Shown in pieces: positions 28,244 to 35,934 of a stretch of 64,000 nucleotides of DNA. The stretch is from Bacteroides cutis (GTDB lineage: Bacteria > Bacteroidota > Bacteroidia > Bacteroidales > Bacteroidaceae), in the NCBI RefSeq assembly GCF_900241005.1, contig NZ_OEST01000005.1:62001-126000 (forward strand), written 5' to 3'. The position numbers were made by a program, and so were the translations under genes. The notes below the pieces were generated by a model. The model did not search any database, was not told the DNA's origin, and was given only the letters and a program-made list of their open reading frames with translations. The number at the start of each line of letters is the position of its first letter. Within the stretch, counting starts at the first letter, position 1.

Positions 28244-29590
28244 TTATGCCAATAATACGGTAATCCCCATATACATCATCATGCCTATGATGTCGTTTGT
28301 GATAGAGATAAATGGTCCTGTTGCGATAGCGGGATCTACTTTTAATTTCTCTAATGTCATAGGTACCAGAGTACCGAAAATAGAGGCGAACATTACAACG
28401 GCAAACAGGCTGATTGACACTGAGTAAGTGACTGTAGCCGTGGCACCGAACCGGATAAAATTGTATATATATACCAAAAGTGAAATAATGGTGGCATTAA
28501 TAAGTGCCACAACGGATTCTTTAGCTATTTGCTTGAAAGTATCTTTAGCATCCAGTGAACTGTTAGCAAGTCCTTGTACTACAATAGCAGAAGATTGAGT
28601 TCCGACGTTTCCACCTGTACCACCGATAAGCGGAATGTATAAAGCCATTTCGGGATGTGTGGCAAACGTCGCGTCAAAATTACCTAATATCATGGAGTTA
28701 CCGATCCCTCCTAACATACCGATAAGCAACCAGGGAAGGCGGGCGGATGTCTGTCGCATTACATTATCATCCGTTTCTACGTCTTGTGACAAACCGGATG
28801 CCAACTGGTAGTCACGTTCCGATTGCTCACGAATTTCATCCATGACATCGTCTACAGTAATTTGACCTACTAACCGACCAATACTGTCGATTACGGGAAC
28901 TGCTACTAAGTCGTATTTTTCAATAGTTTGTGCTACCTCATCAATGGGAGTATCCACATGTACAGAAATAGGGTCTTTTCGCATCACATGTTTTACCTTG
29001 GAGACAGAGGGAGAGGTGATCATCTTCTTCAGTGGGAACACGCCTTGCAGGCGGTCTTCATCGTCGATGACATAAACATAATAAATTTCATCCAGTTTTT
29101 CAGCTTGCTGACGCATTTCTTTCAAGCACTCCGGCATACTCCAATTCTCGTTGACGGTTACCATTTCCGTACCCATCAAACCACCGGCAGTGTCTTCATC
29201 GTATTTCAGCAGATCTACGATGTCACCTGCCTGTTCTATGTCTTCAATATGCGAGAGGATTTCTTCCTGCTTGTCTTCATCCAACTCACGCATCAGGTCT
29301 ACGGCGTCATCCGTATCCATATAGTCCACAAATCGTTTGGCAATTGTTTCCGAGGGAAGGAGTTCCAGGAATTCTTTCCGGACATCTTCGTCCATTTCTA
29401 CCAATACGTCTGCAGCCGTTTCATTGTCCAAAAGACGATAAACGAAGCGTGCCTCCTCCGGGGCAAGGTCATTACATAATTCTGCAATATCTGCCGGATG
29501 GAGATCTATTAAGAGCGTTTTGACGTTCTCTACGTCTTTTTGCTCAATAAAACTTTTGACTTTGTCAATATATTCTTCGTCTATTTCCAT
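28244..29590 (-). CDS. mgtE: Magnesium transporter MgtE
   Basis: This 448-residue protein has the full MgtE layout: an N-terminal superhelical domain (residues 1-130, LHPADIAELCNDLAPEEARFVYRLL), two CBS domains (about 135-255, PVIDSIGRLVGQITVDDVMDEI) that sense cytosolic Mg2+, and five membrane segments from about residue 285 with the selectivity motif region GTGGNVGTQSSAIVVQGL. It is a dimeric Mg2+ channel in the inner membrane. rsmA lies 107 bp upstream in the same direction, separated by an AT-rich repeat-like spacer (GATAAAGTG/GATAAGGTG). Confidence 0.97.
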   Translation of the reverse strand: MEIDEEYIDKVKSFIEQKDVENVKTLLIDLHPADIAELCNDLAPEEARFVYRLLDNETAADVLVEMDEDVRKEFLELLPSETIAKRFVDYMDTDDAVDLMRELDEDKQEEILSHIEDIEQAGDIVDLLKYDEDTAGGLMGTEMVTVNENWSMPECLKEMRQQAEKLDEIYYVYVIDDEDRLQGVFPLKKMITSPSVSKVKHVMRKDPISVHVDTPIDEVAQTIEKYDLVAVPVIDSIGRLVGQITVDDVMDEIREQSERDYQLASGLSQDVETDDNVMRQTSARLPWLLIGMLGGIGNSMILGNFDATFATHPEMALYIPLIGGTGGNVGTQSSAIVVQGLANSSLDAKDTFKQIAKESVVALINATIISLLVYIYNFIRFGATATVTYSVSISLFAVVMFASIFGTLVPMTLEKLKVDPAIATGPFISITNDIIGMMMYMGITVLLA

Positions 29591-29697
29591 AATAAAAAGT
29601 GATAAAGTGTTAGGATGATAAGGTGATAGAGATATGCTTCTTCATACTAGAAAAACGGTTGTAGAGTTACGCTATTATTCTACTATATTATCACTCT

Positions 29698-30510
29698 TTA
29701 ATTATCATTTATCGGTTTTTCATTTGTCTCTCTCAACGCTTCTTCCACTTTGTTGGTCAATTCCACAAACTCTTGCACCGACAATTGTTCGGGGCGTTTA
29801 TTAAAAATAATATCTTCTGTGAGCGGACAATCTTTGCCGAGTATCGGCTTTATAGAATTCCGTAACGTCTTACGCCGTTGATTAAAAGTCGTTTTTACCA
29901 CTTGCTTGAACAACCTTTCGTTACATCCCAACTGCAGTTTGTCGTTACGTGTCATGCGGATAACGGCACTTTTTACTTTAGGAGGCGGATTAAACACATG
30001 TTCGTGTACGGTGAACAAATATTCCACATCGTACCATGCCTGTATCAATACACTCAGAATACCGTAAGTCTTACTTCCCGGGGCGGCAGCAATTCGTTCG
30101 GCCACCTCTTTCTGTATCATACCTGTACAACATGGTATCAGTTCTTTGTTTTCCAGCATCTTGAAAAATATCTGGCTGGAAATATTATAAGGATAGTTCC
30201 CTGTCAGTACGAAAGGCTGATCGTCGAACAACCGATGTAGATTCATCTTGAGAAAATCATCTTCGATGATGTTTTCCTCTAGTTGTGGATAAGCTTCCCG
30301 CAGATAAGCCACCGACTCATAATCGACTTCCACCACTTTCACCTGGCGTTCTTTAGGTAAAAGAAATTGTGTCAATACCCCCATACCCGGACCTACTTCC
30401 AGGATTGGAAGCTCGGGGCAAGCATCTACCGTATCGGCTATGTCCTGTGCTACTTTGAGGTCTTTCAGGAAATGCTGGCCAAGAAACTTTTTAGGCTTTA
30501 CTAATCTCAT
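29698..30510 (-). CDS. rsmA: 16S rRNA dimethyladenosine transferase RsmA (KsgA)
   Basis: This 270-residue SAM-dependent methyltransferase dimethylates two adjacent adenines in helix 45 of 16S rRNA. It begins VKPKKFLGQHFLKDLKVAQDIAD. The SAM site ILEVGPGMGVLTQFLL is at about residues 35-50 and the catalytic motif NYPYNIS at about 104-110 (NYPYNIS instead of NLPYNIS). The length is standard. A -7 box (TATCTTTG) lies 30 bp upstream, back to back with a plus-strand box. Confidence 0.97.
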   Translation of the reverse strand: MRLVKPKKFLGQHFLKDLKVAQDIADTVDACPELPILEVGPGMGVLTQFLLPKERQVKVVEVDYESVAYLREAYPQLEENIIEDDFLKMNLHRLFDDQPFVLTGNYPYNISSQIFFKMLENKELIPCCTGMIQKEVAERIAAAPGSKTYGILSVLIQAWYDVEYLFTVHEHVFNPPPKVKSAVIRMTRNDKLQLGCNERLFKQVVKTTFNQRRKTLRNSIKPILGKDCPLTEDIIFNKRPEQLSVQEFVELTNKVEEALRETNEKPINDN

Positions 30511-30526
30511 GTATCAAGTAAATCGT

Positions 30527-30547
30527 TACTTTTGTAGCGCAAAGATA
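30527..30547. promoter_or_regulatory. Back-to-back -7 boxes: TACTTTTG (+, 30527-30534) and TATCTTTG (-, 30540-30547)
   Basis: Both match TAnnTTTG exactly and are 5 bp apart, pointing away from each other: the minus box toward rsmA, the plus box toward the flippase-like gene at 30686 with a leader of about 145 nt. The layout resembles the alaS/M23 region. Confidence 0.5.
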
Positions 30548-30643
30548 GTACAAACCAGATGCAGAAGAAAAATAAGCGATCTTATTTTTTATACTGTAGT
30601 GTAGACTATCCTCGTTATTTATGGCAAAGGTAATTCTTTTCGA

Positions 30644-30671
30644 TGAAGAATGAAGAATGAAGAATGAAGAA
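30644..30671 (+). repeat. Four tandem copies of TGAAGAA
   Basis: A perfect 7-bp tandem repeat, four units, lies 15 bp before the start codon at 30686. Slippage here would change leader length. Confidence 0.9.
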
Positions 30672-30685
30672 TTTAGGAAAGTAGC

Positions 30686-31669
30686 ATGAATAAACTGCTA
30701 AAAAAGACATTGAAAATCGTTTTACCCATTCTTTTGGGCGGTTTTATCCTTTACTGGATATATCGTGATTTCGACTTTGAACATGCCAAAGAAGTACTTT
30801 TACATGGTACAAACTGGGGATGGATGTTGTTTTCATTGTTTTTTGGAGTGATGAGTCATGTTTTTCGCGGTTGGCGTTGGAAACAGACTTTGGAACCGTT
30901 GAATGCCTATCCTCAAACGAGCGATTGCGTAGATGCCATTTTCCTTTCCTATGCCACCAATCTGATATTGCCACGTGTAGGAGAAGTTTCTCGTTGTGGC
31001 GTACTTGCCAAGTATGATAATGTTTCTTTTGCCAAATCTTTGGGGACCGTAGTGACGGAGCGGTTGGTTGACACACTGTGTATTCTGTTGATAACAGGTG
31101 TCACTTTTCTGATACAGATGCCTGTGTTTTTTCGTTTTTTTGAGGAGACGGGAACCAAAATCCCTTCTCTGATGCACCTGGTTACTTCGCCCTGGTTTTA
31201 TGTCGTTCTCTTTTCCATTATAGGTGTGTTGGTACTTCTTTATTTTCTCTTGCGTATGCTTTCTTTTTTTGAAAAAGTAAAAGGGGTGGTACTGAATGTG
31301 TGGGAAGGAGTAATGTCGCTTCGTAATGTAAAGAACATACCTCTTTTTCTTCTTTATACCTTATTAATATGGGGTTGTTATTTCTATCATTTCTATATCA
31401 CTTTCTATTGCTTTGAATTCACGGCACACCTTAGTTTTTGGGCTGCTCTAGTAATGTTTGTAGGCGGAACGTTTGCGGTGATTGTTCCTACTCCCAATGG
31501 TGCTGGTCCTTGGCATTTTGCCGTCATCACCATGATGATGCTCTATGGTGTAGATGCTACGGATGCAGGAGTTTTTGCATTGATTGTACATGGTATTCAG
31601 ACGTTATTGGTTATTATTCTTGGTATTTATGGTTGGATGCATCTCTCGTTGCTGAACCGTCCGAAATAA
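30686..31669 (+). CDS. Lysylphosphatidylglycerol synthase TM region / UPF0104 family membrane protein
   Basis: This 327-residue protein has about eight membrane segments. It carries the family motifs RGWRWKQTLEP and, in the loop, YATNLILPRVGEVSRCGVLAKYDNVSFAKSLGTVVTERLVD, then FVGGTFAVIVPTPNGAGPWHFAVITMMMLYG. The family (LPG_synthase_TM, AglD-like) contains the flippase half of MprF and relatives of dolichol-glycosyl flippases. The lysyl-transferase domain is absent, so it is a flippase-like or lipid-handling protein without known substrate. It stands alone, with pepD 140 bp downstream under its own promoter. Confidence 0.88.
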   Translation: MNKLLKKTLKIVLPILLGGFILYWIYRDFDFEHAKEVLLHGTNWGWMLFSLFFGVMSHVFRGWRWKQTLEPLNAYPQTSDCVDAIFLSYATNLILPRVGEVSRCGVLAKYDNVSFAKSLGTVVTERLVDTLCILLITGVTFLIQMPVFFRFFEETGTKIPSLMHLVTSPWFYVVLFSIIGVLVLLYFLLRMLSFFEKVKGVVLNVWEGVMSLRNVKNIPLFLLYTLLIWGCYFYHFYITFYCFEFTAHLSFWAALVMFVGGTFAVIVPTPNGAGPWHFAVITMMMLYGVDATDAGVFALIVHGIQTLLVIILGIYGWMHLSLLNRPK

Positions 31670-31778
31670 ACTACTTTGGAATATTCTTGTTGATATCTCT
31701 ATAGCTCTTTTATGACAATTGTCGGGTAAGGAGGGGTAAAAATGCAGCGTATAGTGCCGTGATTGGAAAAATAACTGT

Positions 31779-31786
31779 TATATTTG
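31779..31786 (+). promoter_or_regulatory. -7 box for pepD (TATATTTG)
   Basis: An exact TAnnTTTG match 22 bp before the pepD start codon. Confidence 0.5.
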
Positions 31787-31808
31787 CGAAAACTAACTTT
31801 TTAGAATT

Positions 31809-33266
31809 ATGAGTACAATCTTACAGCTAGCTCCACAGAATGTGTGGAAGCATTTTTATTCATTGACCCGCATTCCCCGTCCGTCAGGACACATGGAAAA
31901 GATAACCGAGTTTCTTGTTAATTTCGGTAAGAGGTTAGGCTTGGAATCTTTTGTCGATGAAGTCGGTAATGTCATTATTCGTAAGCCTGCCACTCCGGGT
32001 ATGGAAAACCGCAAAGGCGTCATACTTCAGGCGCACATGGATATGGTGCCTCAAAAGAACAACGATACCGTCCACGATTTTACTAAAGACCCCATTGAAA
32101 CCTACATTGACGGTGACTGGGTGAAAGCTAAAGGTACTACGTTAGGAGCTGATGATGGCTTGGGTGTAGCTGCTATTATGGCAGTGCTCGAAGCCGATGA
32201 CTTGAAACATGGTCCGCTTGAAGCATTGATTACCAAAGACGAAGAAACTGGTATGTATGGTGCATTTGGTTTGAAACCGGGTACGTTGGGAGGAGAAATC
32301 TTGCTGAATCTTGACTCGGAAGATGAAGGCGAACTTTATATCGGTTGTGCCGGCGGAATTGATATCACTGCCACTATGGAATATAAGGAAGAGGTTCCTG
32401 CAGCCGATCTTGTAGCCCGGAAATTAACCCTGAAAGGCTTACGTGGTGGGCATTCTGGTCTAGAAATCAACCAAGGGCGTGGCAATGCCAATAAGTTGCT
32501 GGCACGTATTGTTCACGATTTGCTGATTGAATTTGACTGCCAGTTGTCAAGTTTCGAAGGTGGTAATATGCGTAATGCCATTCCTCGTGAGGCGCATGCC
32601 ATATTAGTATTTAATCCTGAGGATATCGAAGGATTGGAAGACTACATCAAGGAATATGAAAGACAACTCAATGAAGAATATACTCCAATTGAAAGTGGTA
32701 TTACGTTGACAATGGAAACGGTTAGCTTACCGCTTGCCGTTGTTCCCGAAGAAATTCAGGATAATCTGATTAATGCATTGATGGCTTGTCAGAATGGTGT
32801 GATGCGCATGATTCCTACTGTACCTGATACAGTAGAAACATCTTCCAACTTGGCCATTGTAATTATTGGTGATGGTAAGGCCGATGTTCGTATTCTAGCG
32901 CGTAGTTCTTGCGATACAATGAAAGACTTCCTGAGTGACAGCCTGACGGCTTGTTTCTCTATGGCAGGTATGAAGATTGAGTTGAGCGGTGCTTACTCCG
33001 GTTGGCAGCCTAATGTCGATTCTCCAATTCTTCACGCCATGAAGCTTTCCTACAAACAGCAATTTGGAGTAGAACCTGCAGTGAAAGTGATACATGCAGG
33101 TTTGGAATGTGGCATTATCGGTGCCAACTGTCCGGGACTTGATATGATCTCTTTTGGTCCTACCTTGCGTTCGCCCCATTCACCCGACGAACGTGCGTAT
33201 ATTCCGTCTGTACCGAAGTTTTATGATTTCCTGGTGGCAACATTGGAACAGACTCCTGAAAAGTAA
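31809..33266 (+). CDS. pepD: Aminoacyl-histidine dipeptidase (peptidase D, M20C)
   Basis: This 485-residue cytosolic zinc dipeptidase hydrolyses Xaa-His dipeptides such as carnosine. Metal and catalytic motifs are in place: LQAHMDMVPQKN (about 76-87), LGADDGLGVAAIMAVLE (about 115-131), the catalytic DEETGMYGAFGL, NLDSEDEGELYIGCAGG, and the lid-domain LRGGHSGLEINQGRGNANK. The C-terminal zinc and substrate residues lie in VIHAGLECG and SPHSPDERAYI. The last 219 bp of homology (33038-33256) recur at 35035-35253 with only two substitutions, so the 3' end borders an inserted cassette. A terminator follows at 33307. Confidence 0.96.
   Translation: MSTILQLAPQNVWKHFYSLTRIPRPSGHMEKITEFLVNFGKRLGLESFVDEVGNVIIRKPATPGMENRKGVILQAHMDMVPQKNNDTVHDFTKDPIETYIDGDWVKAKGTTLGADDGLGVAAIMAVLEADDLKHGPLEALITKDEETGMYGAFGLKPGTLGGEILLNLDSEDEGELYIGCAGGIDITATMEYKEEVPAADLVARKLTLKGLRGGHSGLEINQGRGNANKLLARIVHDLLIEFDCQLSSFEGGNMRNAIPREAHAILVFNPEDIEGLEDYIKEYERQLNEEYTPIESGITLTMETVSLPLAVVPEEIQDNLINALMACQNGVMRMIPTVPDTVETSSNLAIVIIGDGKADVRILARSSCDTMKDFLSDSLTACFSMAGMKIELSGAYSGWQPNVDSPILHAMKLSYKQQFGVEPAVKVIHAGLECGIIGANCPGLDMISFGPTLRSPHSPDERAYIPSVPKFYDFLVATLEQTPEK
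33038..33256 (+). repeat. 219-bp direct repeat, copy 1 (3' end of pepD)
   Basis: This segment matches 35035-35253 at 217 of 219 positions; homology stops abruptly at both ends. It includes the last 73 codons of pepD up to the codon before Glu-Lys-stop. The offset between copies is exactly 1,997 bp. Confidence 0.97.
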
Positions 33267-33306
33267 TATCATTATATAAGAATAAAGAATTGACACTATC
33301 TTAACA

Positions 33307-33350
33307 GGGCTTACTACATTTTTTGAGATTGTAGTAAGCTCTTTCTGTTT
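33307..33350 (+). terminator. Terminator after pepD copy 1
   Basis: GCTTACTACA pairs with TGTAGTAAGC around a 12-nt loop, followed by CTCTTTCTGTTTTTT. Confidence 0.8.
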
Positions 33351-33515
33351 TTTCTACGCCAATATTATTTCTTTTGAAATATTCAGTAGATAATTGTATG
33401 AAAAAATATTAATGTAACCTTTGAAAATGTGTTGTGTTAATAAATAATAATACTGACTATTGTTTGTGATATTAAAGAGAATAAATTATTTTTATATAAA
33501 AATAATACTGAACAT

Positions 33516-33869
33516 ATGAAATCACTACATGGAAAATTTTTATGGATAACTATTATTGTTTTAATAGCAGGGTATGGGATTTATATATCTCATCAGAGTA
33601 ATAAAATCCCCGGTTTAATAGAAGCTAATATTGAAGCTTTAGCAGATTATGAATTTGAAGAGTACGATTGTACTATTTATTTGGGATGTACCACAGGTGC
33701 TATGGAGCAATGTGGTAATTTATCGTTAGTTGGTAGTTTTGTTCATACATATGGATGTGACAATGGAAGAGGGACATCTTGCAGTCCACGACAAGAAGTA
33801 AATTATTATAATTGTGATAGAGAGTTGACTGGAACAGAAGTTTTTAATTCCATAGGTACTTGTTTTTAA
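33516..33869 (+). CDS. NVEALA-family exported protein
   Basis: This 117-residue protein has an N-terminal hydrophobic segment (FLWITIIVLIAGYGIYI) followed by the family hallmark as NIEALADYE (about residues 37-45; the family consensus is NVEALA). The mature region holds seven Cys (YDCTIYLGC, EQCGN, YGCDN, SCSPR, YYNCD, GTCF), so it is probably disulfide-bonded or modified outside the cytosol. NVEALA proteins are small Bacteroidetes-specific exported proteins of unknown function, often next to 6-bladed beta-propeller lipoproteins, as here (7-bp gap). The gene is distinctly AT-rich compared with pepD and lies inside the segment flanked by the 219-bp repeats. Confidence 0.85.
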   Translation: MKSLHGKFLWITIIVLIAGYGIYISHQSNKIPGLIEANIEALADYEFEEYDCTIYLGCTTGAMEQCGNLSLVGSFVHTYGCDNGRGTSCSPRQEVNYYNCDRELTGTEVFNSIGTCF

Positions 33870-33875
33870 AATATT

Positions 33876-35033
33876 ATGAAATCTTATACATTCTTTCTAT
33901 TAATATTACTTCTTTTGTGCTCGTGTGGTGCAAAAGAAGAATATTACATAGACAATAATACGTTAGATATAGACACTATCGTTTCAGAGGAAAAAACGTG
34001 GTTGTCAGCTATTTATAAGTCAGTCAAAGTTATTCCGTTAGATAATTCGGAAATAGTACTCTCTGATATAGTTAAAATGCAAGTATCCAATAACTTCATT
34101 TACGTACTGGATAAGACGCAACAGTTATATATGTTCAATAATGAGGGTCTTTTTTTGCGAAAAATAGGGAATAAAGGCGGAGGGCTTGGAGAATATACAG
34201 ATATTTCAGATTTTACTATCGACTATGACCGAGGATATATATATGCATTAGAATTTCGAGCTCAAGCTATCTATACTTACAATCTTTTAACGGGAAATTT
34301 TATAGGATCTACCAGATTGAATAATGAAAATTATATAAGCCGCCATTTGCAATATAACAGTCAATGCTTATTTACAGATTTATATGCTAAAAAACAAGGA
34401 GGAAAAAAATACTTACTCAGAAAGATAGACTTGTCTGAGCAGTATAGGGAAGATTTCTTTTTAGATAGTGAAAAGTGGAATTTAGGATGGAATCAATTTA
34501 GTGGTACATCTCCTTTTTATCCGGCCGACCATAATGGATTTTATTTTATCCCTCTATTTTCTAATGTTATTTTTGAAGTAAAAAAGGATCAAATTTCTCC
34601 AGTTTTTTCCATTAAAAGCAAAAATTTGATTAATCGACAAACAATACAGCAGATTGAAAAGGCCGGATTTCAAGAACTTATTGCTGCTGATAAGATTTAC
34701 AACATGAATTGTTGTATCATTCGTTCTAATTTATTTCACATACGCTACATGCAAGGTAACGTCATGTACACCTTACTTGCCAATCATAATCAAACAAACA
34801 TTAGAAAAATCAATTTTTTATTGAATGACTTATTGTTCAATAAGGAGAATAATATTTTGTTACAACAACGTTGGGGAAGTTCAGATTTTAAAGGAGACTA
34901 TTATTTTTTGAATTCGTATGAAATGCCAATATTAAAAGAATACTTTGAAGAAGGTTATCTTTCTCCGTCTTCCAAAGTACAATTGAACTTTTCGGAAGAT
35001 ATGAATCCTATATTATTATATTATTCTTATTAA
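33876..35033 (+). CDS. 6-bladed beta-propeller lipoprotein (DUF5128-like)
   Basis: This 385-residue protein has a lipoprotein signal peptide (FFLLILLLLCSCGAKEE). The start of the mature region (TLDIDTIVSEEKTWLSAIYKSVKVIPLDNSEIVLSDIVK) and the next repeats (NNFIYVLDKTQQLYMFNNEGLFLRKIGNKGGGLGEYTDISDFTIDYDRGYIYALEF) are typical of Bacteroides 6-bladed beta-propeller proteins. It follows the NVEALA gene by 6 bp and is surely co-transcribed. The composition is AT-rich. It ends 2 bp before the second pepD-derived copy. Its function is unknown; surface binding is an inference from the lipid anchor and propeller fold. Confidence 0.85.
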   Translation: MKSYTFFLLILLLLCSCGAKEEYYIDNNTLDIDTIVSEEKTWLSAIYKSVKVIPLDNSEIVLSDIVKMQVSNNFIYVLDKTQQLYMFNNEGLFLRKIGNKGGGLGEYTDISDFTIDYDRGYIYALEFRAQAIYTYNLLTGNFIGSTRLNNENYISRHLQYNSQCLFTDLYAKKQGGKKYLLRKIDLSEQYREDFFLDSEKWNLGWNQFSGTSPFYPADHNGFYFIPLFSNVIFEVKKDQISPVFSIKSKNLINRQTIQQIEKAGFQELIAADKIYNMNCCIIRSNLFHIRYMQGNVMYTLLANHNQTNIRKINFLLNDLLFNKENNILLQQRWGSSDFKGDYYFLNSYEMPILKEYFEEGYLSPSSKVQLNFSEDMNPILLYYSY

Positions 35034-35034
35034 G

Positions 35035-35253
35035 CATGAAGCTTTCCTACAAACAGCAATTTGGAGTAGAACCTGCAGTGAAAGTGATACATGCAGGTTT
35101 GGAATGTGGCATTATCGGTGTCAACTGTCCGGGACTTGATATGATCTCTTTTGGTCCTACCTTGCGTTCGCCCCATTCACCCGACGAACGTGCGTATATT
35201 CCGTCTGTACCGAAGTTTTATGATTTCCTGATGGCAACATTGGAACAGACTCC
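35035..35253 (+). repeat. 219-bp direct repeat, copy 2
   Basis: Second copy of the pepD 3' segment; two substitutions relative to 33038-33256 (Ala to Val and Val to Met in the PepD frame). The boundary with the propeller gene is 2 bp after its stop codon. Confidence 0.97.
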
Positions 35254-35263
35254 GAAAAAATAA
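35036..35263 (+). pseudogene. Duplicated C-terminal fragment of pepD
   Basis: The frame encodes 75 residues matching the PepD C terminus (MKLSYKQQFGVEPAVKVIHA...) and ends in TPKK instead of TPEK. It contains the VIHAGLECG and SPHSPDE motifs but lacks the metal centre and lid domain, so it cannot be a dipeptidase alone. No promoter or ribosome-binding site is apparent and it starts 3 bp after the propeller stop. It is best read as a remnant: either the original pepD end displaced by an insertion, or a second end brought in with the cassette. Its downstream terminator (35297-35336) looks like a natural pepD terminator. Confidence 0.9.
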
Positions 35264-35296
35264 CCGGAAACGATACCTAATCAAATAGGAATATAG

Positions 35297-35336
35297 AAAA
35301 AGGAGTAAGATGTCTTAAGGTATCTTGCTCCTTTTT
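35297..35336 (+). terminator. Terminator after the pepD fragment
   Basis: AAAAAGGAGTAAGAT pairs with ATCTTGCTCCTTTTT (one G-T pair), with A and T runs on its sides. Confidence 0.85.
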
Positions 35337-35425
35337 CTATTGTTGAAAAATTGATTTACATCAAGAAATATGTTGTATAACATGTTTTTCTGTTTGAAAG
35401 TGCTTGCCATTTTGAACAAAGACTT

Positions 35426-35433
35426 TAATTTTG
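35426..35433 (+). promoter_or_regulatory. Candidate -7 box for the small-peptide pair (TAATTTTG)
   Basis: An exact TAnnTTTG match about 75 bp before the first small ORF and downstream of a terminator, so it could start a dedicated short transcript. Confidence 0.45.
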
Positions 35434-35508
35434 TGTTGTAAAACATAGAAACAATAGGTAATAGGTTACATTTAAGAGTAACAAGATTGATTTTAGGAGG
35501 ATAACAAA

Positions 35509-35601
35509 ATGAAAAAAAAGATTGTAAATTCATTTAGACGCATTCTTGCCGAAGTAGGAAGGAATGAAATGTTGATGATGGGATACACCATCAATAAATG
35601 A
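35509..35601 (+). CDS. Small peptide gene 1 of a tandem pair (30 aa), function unknown
   Basis: The ORF encodes MKKKIVNSFRRILAEVGRNE followed by MLMMGYTINK. It is preceded by AGGAGG at 35495-35500, eight bases before the ATG, an unusually strong Shine-Dalgarno sequence for this organism. The first nine residues are identical to those of the next small ORF. The N-terminal half is basic and could form an amphipathic helix; there is no signal peptide, Cys or membrane segment. The shared start, tandem placement, promoter and common terminator argue for a real gene. I recognise no family. Confidence 0.7.
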   Translation: MKKKIVNSFRRILAEVGRNEMLMMGYTINK

Positions 35602-35642
35602 GAAAAATTAGTTTTCAGGTATTAGTTTAATTTTTTGAGAGT

Positions 35643-35738
35643 ATGAAAAAGAAAATTGTGAATTCATTTAAACACGTTCTCACCAGAATGGGAGAGAACT
35701 GGATTGAAGCTATGAAGTATTATAGCTATTCAAACTGA
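35643..35738 (+). CDS. Small peptide gene 2 of a tandem pair (31 aa), function unknown
   Basis: The ORF encodes MKKKIVNSFKHVLTRMGENW followed by IEAMKYYSYSN. Alignment with peptide 1 shows MKKKIVNSF identical, then conservative changes (RRILAEVGRNE versus KHVLTRMGENW) and different tails. The nucleotide identity in the first 27 bases includes synonymous changes (AAAAAG/AAGAAA, GTA/GTG), as expected for a selected coding pair rather than a recent duplication. The tail is rich in Tyr and Ser. A terminator follows 24 bp after the stop. Confidence 0.7.
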   Translation: MKKKIVNSFKHVLTRMGENWIEAMKYYSYSN

Positions 35739-35761
35739 GTACACTAACTTAATAGAAGAGT

Positions 35762-35797
35762 GGGGGATACGTTCTTTGGAATTGTATCCCTCATTTT
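35762..35797 (+). terminator. Terminator of the small-peptide operon
   Basis: GGGGATAC pairs with GTATCCCT around a loop of about 13 nt, followed by CATTTTTTTTATATTTTT. Confidence 0.85.
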
Positions 35798-35844
35798 TTT
35801 TATATTTTTATTCAAAAGGTAGCACAATATAAGCAGTAATTTGT

Positions 35845-35852
35845 TATTTTTG
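35845..35852 (+). promoter_or_regulatory. Candidate -7 box for the alpha-2-macroglobulin gene (TATTTTTG)
   Basis: TATTTTTG matches TAnnTTTG 83 bp before the start codon, just after the small-peptide terminator. Confidence 0.35.
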
Positions 35853-35934
35853 TTATTTACCTTATAATGAATATCTTTAATGAAGATTGTCCACTGCTTT
35901 CAAGAATGAATAAAAACTTAACAATAGAATAACC

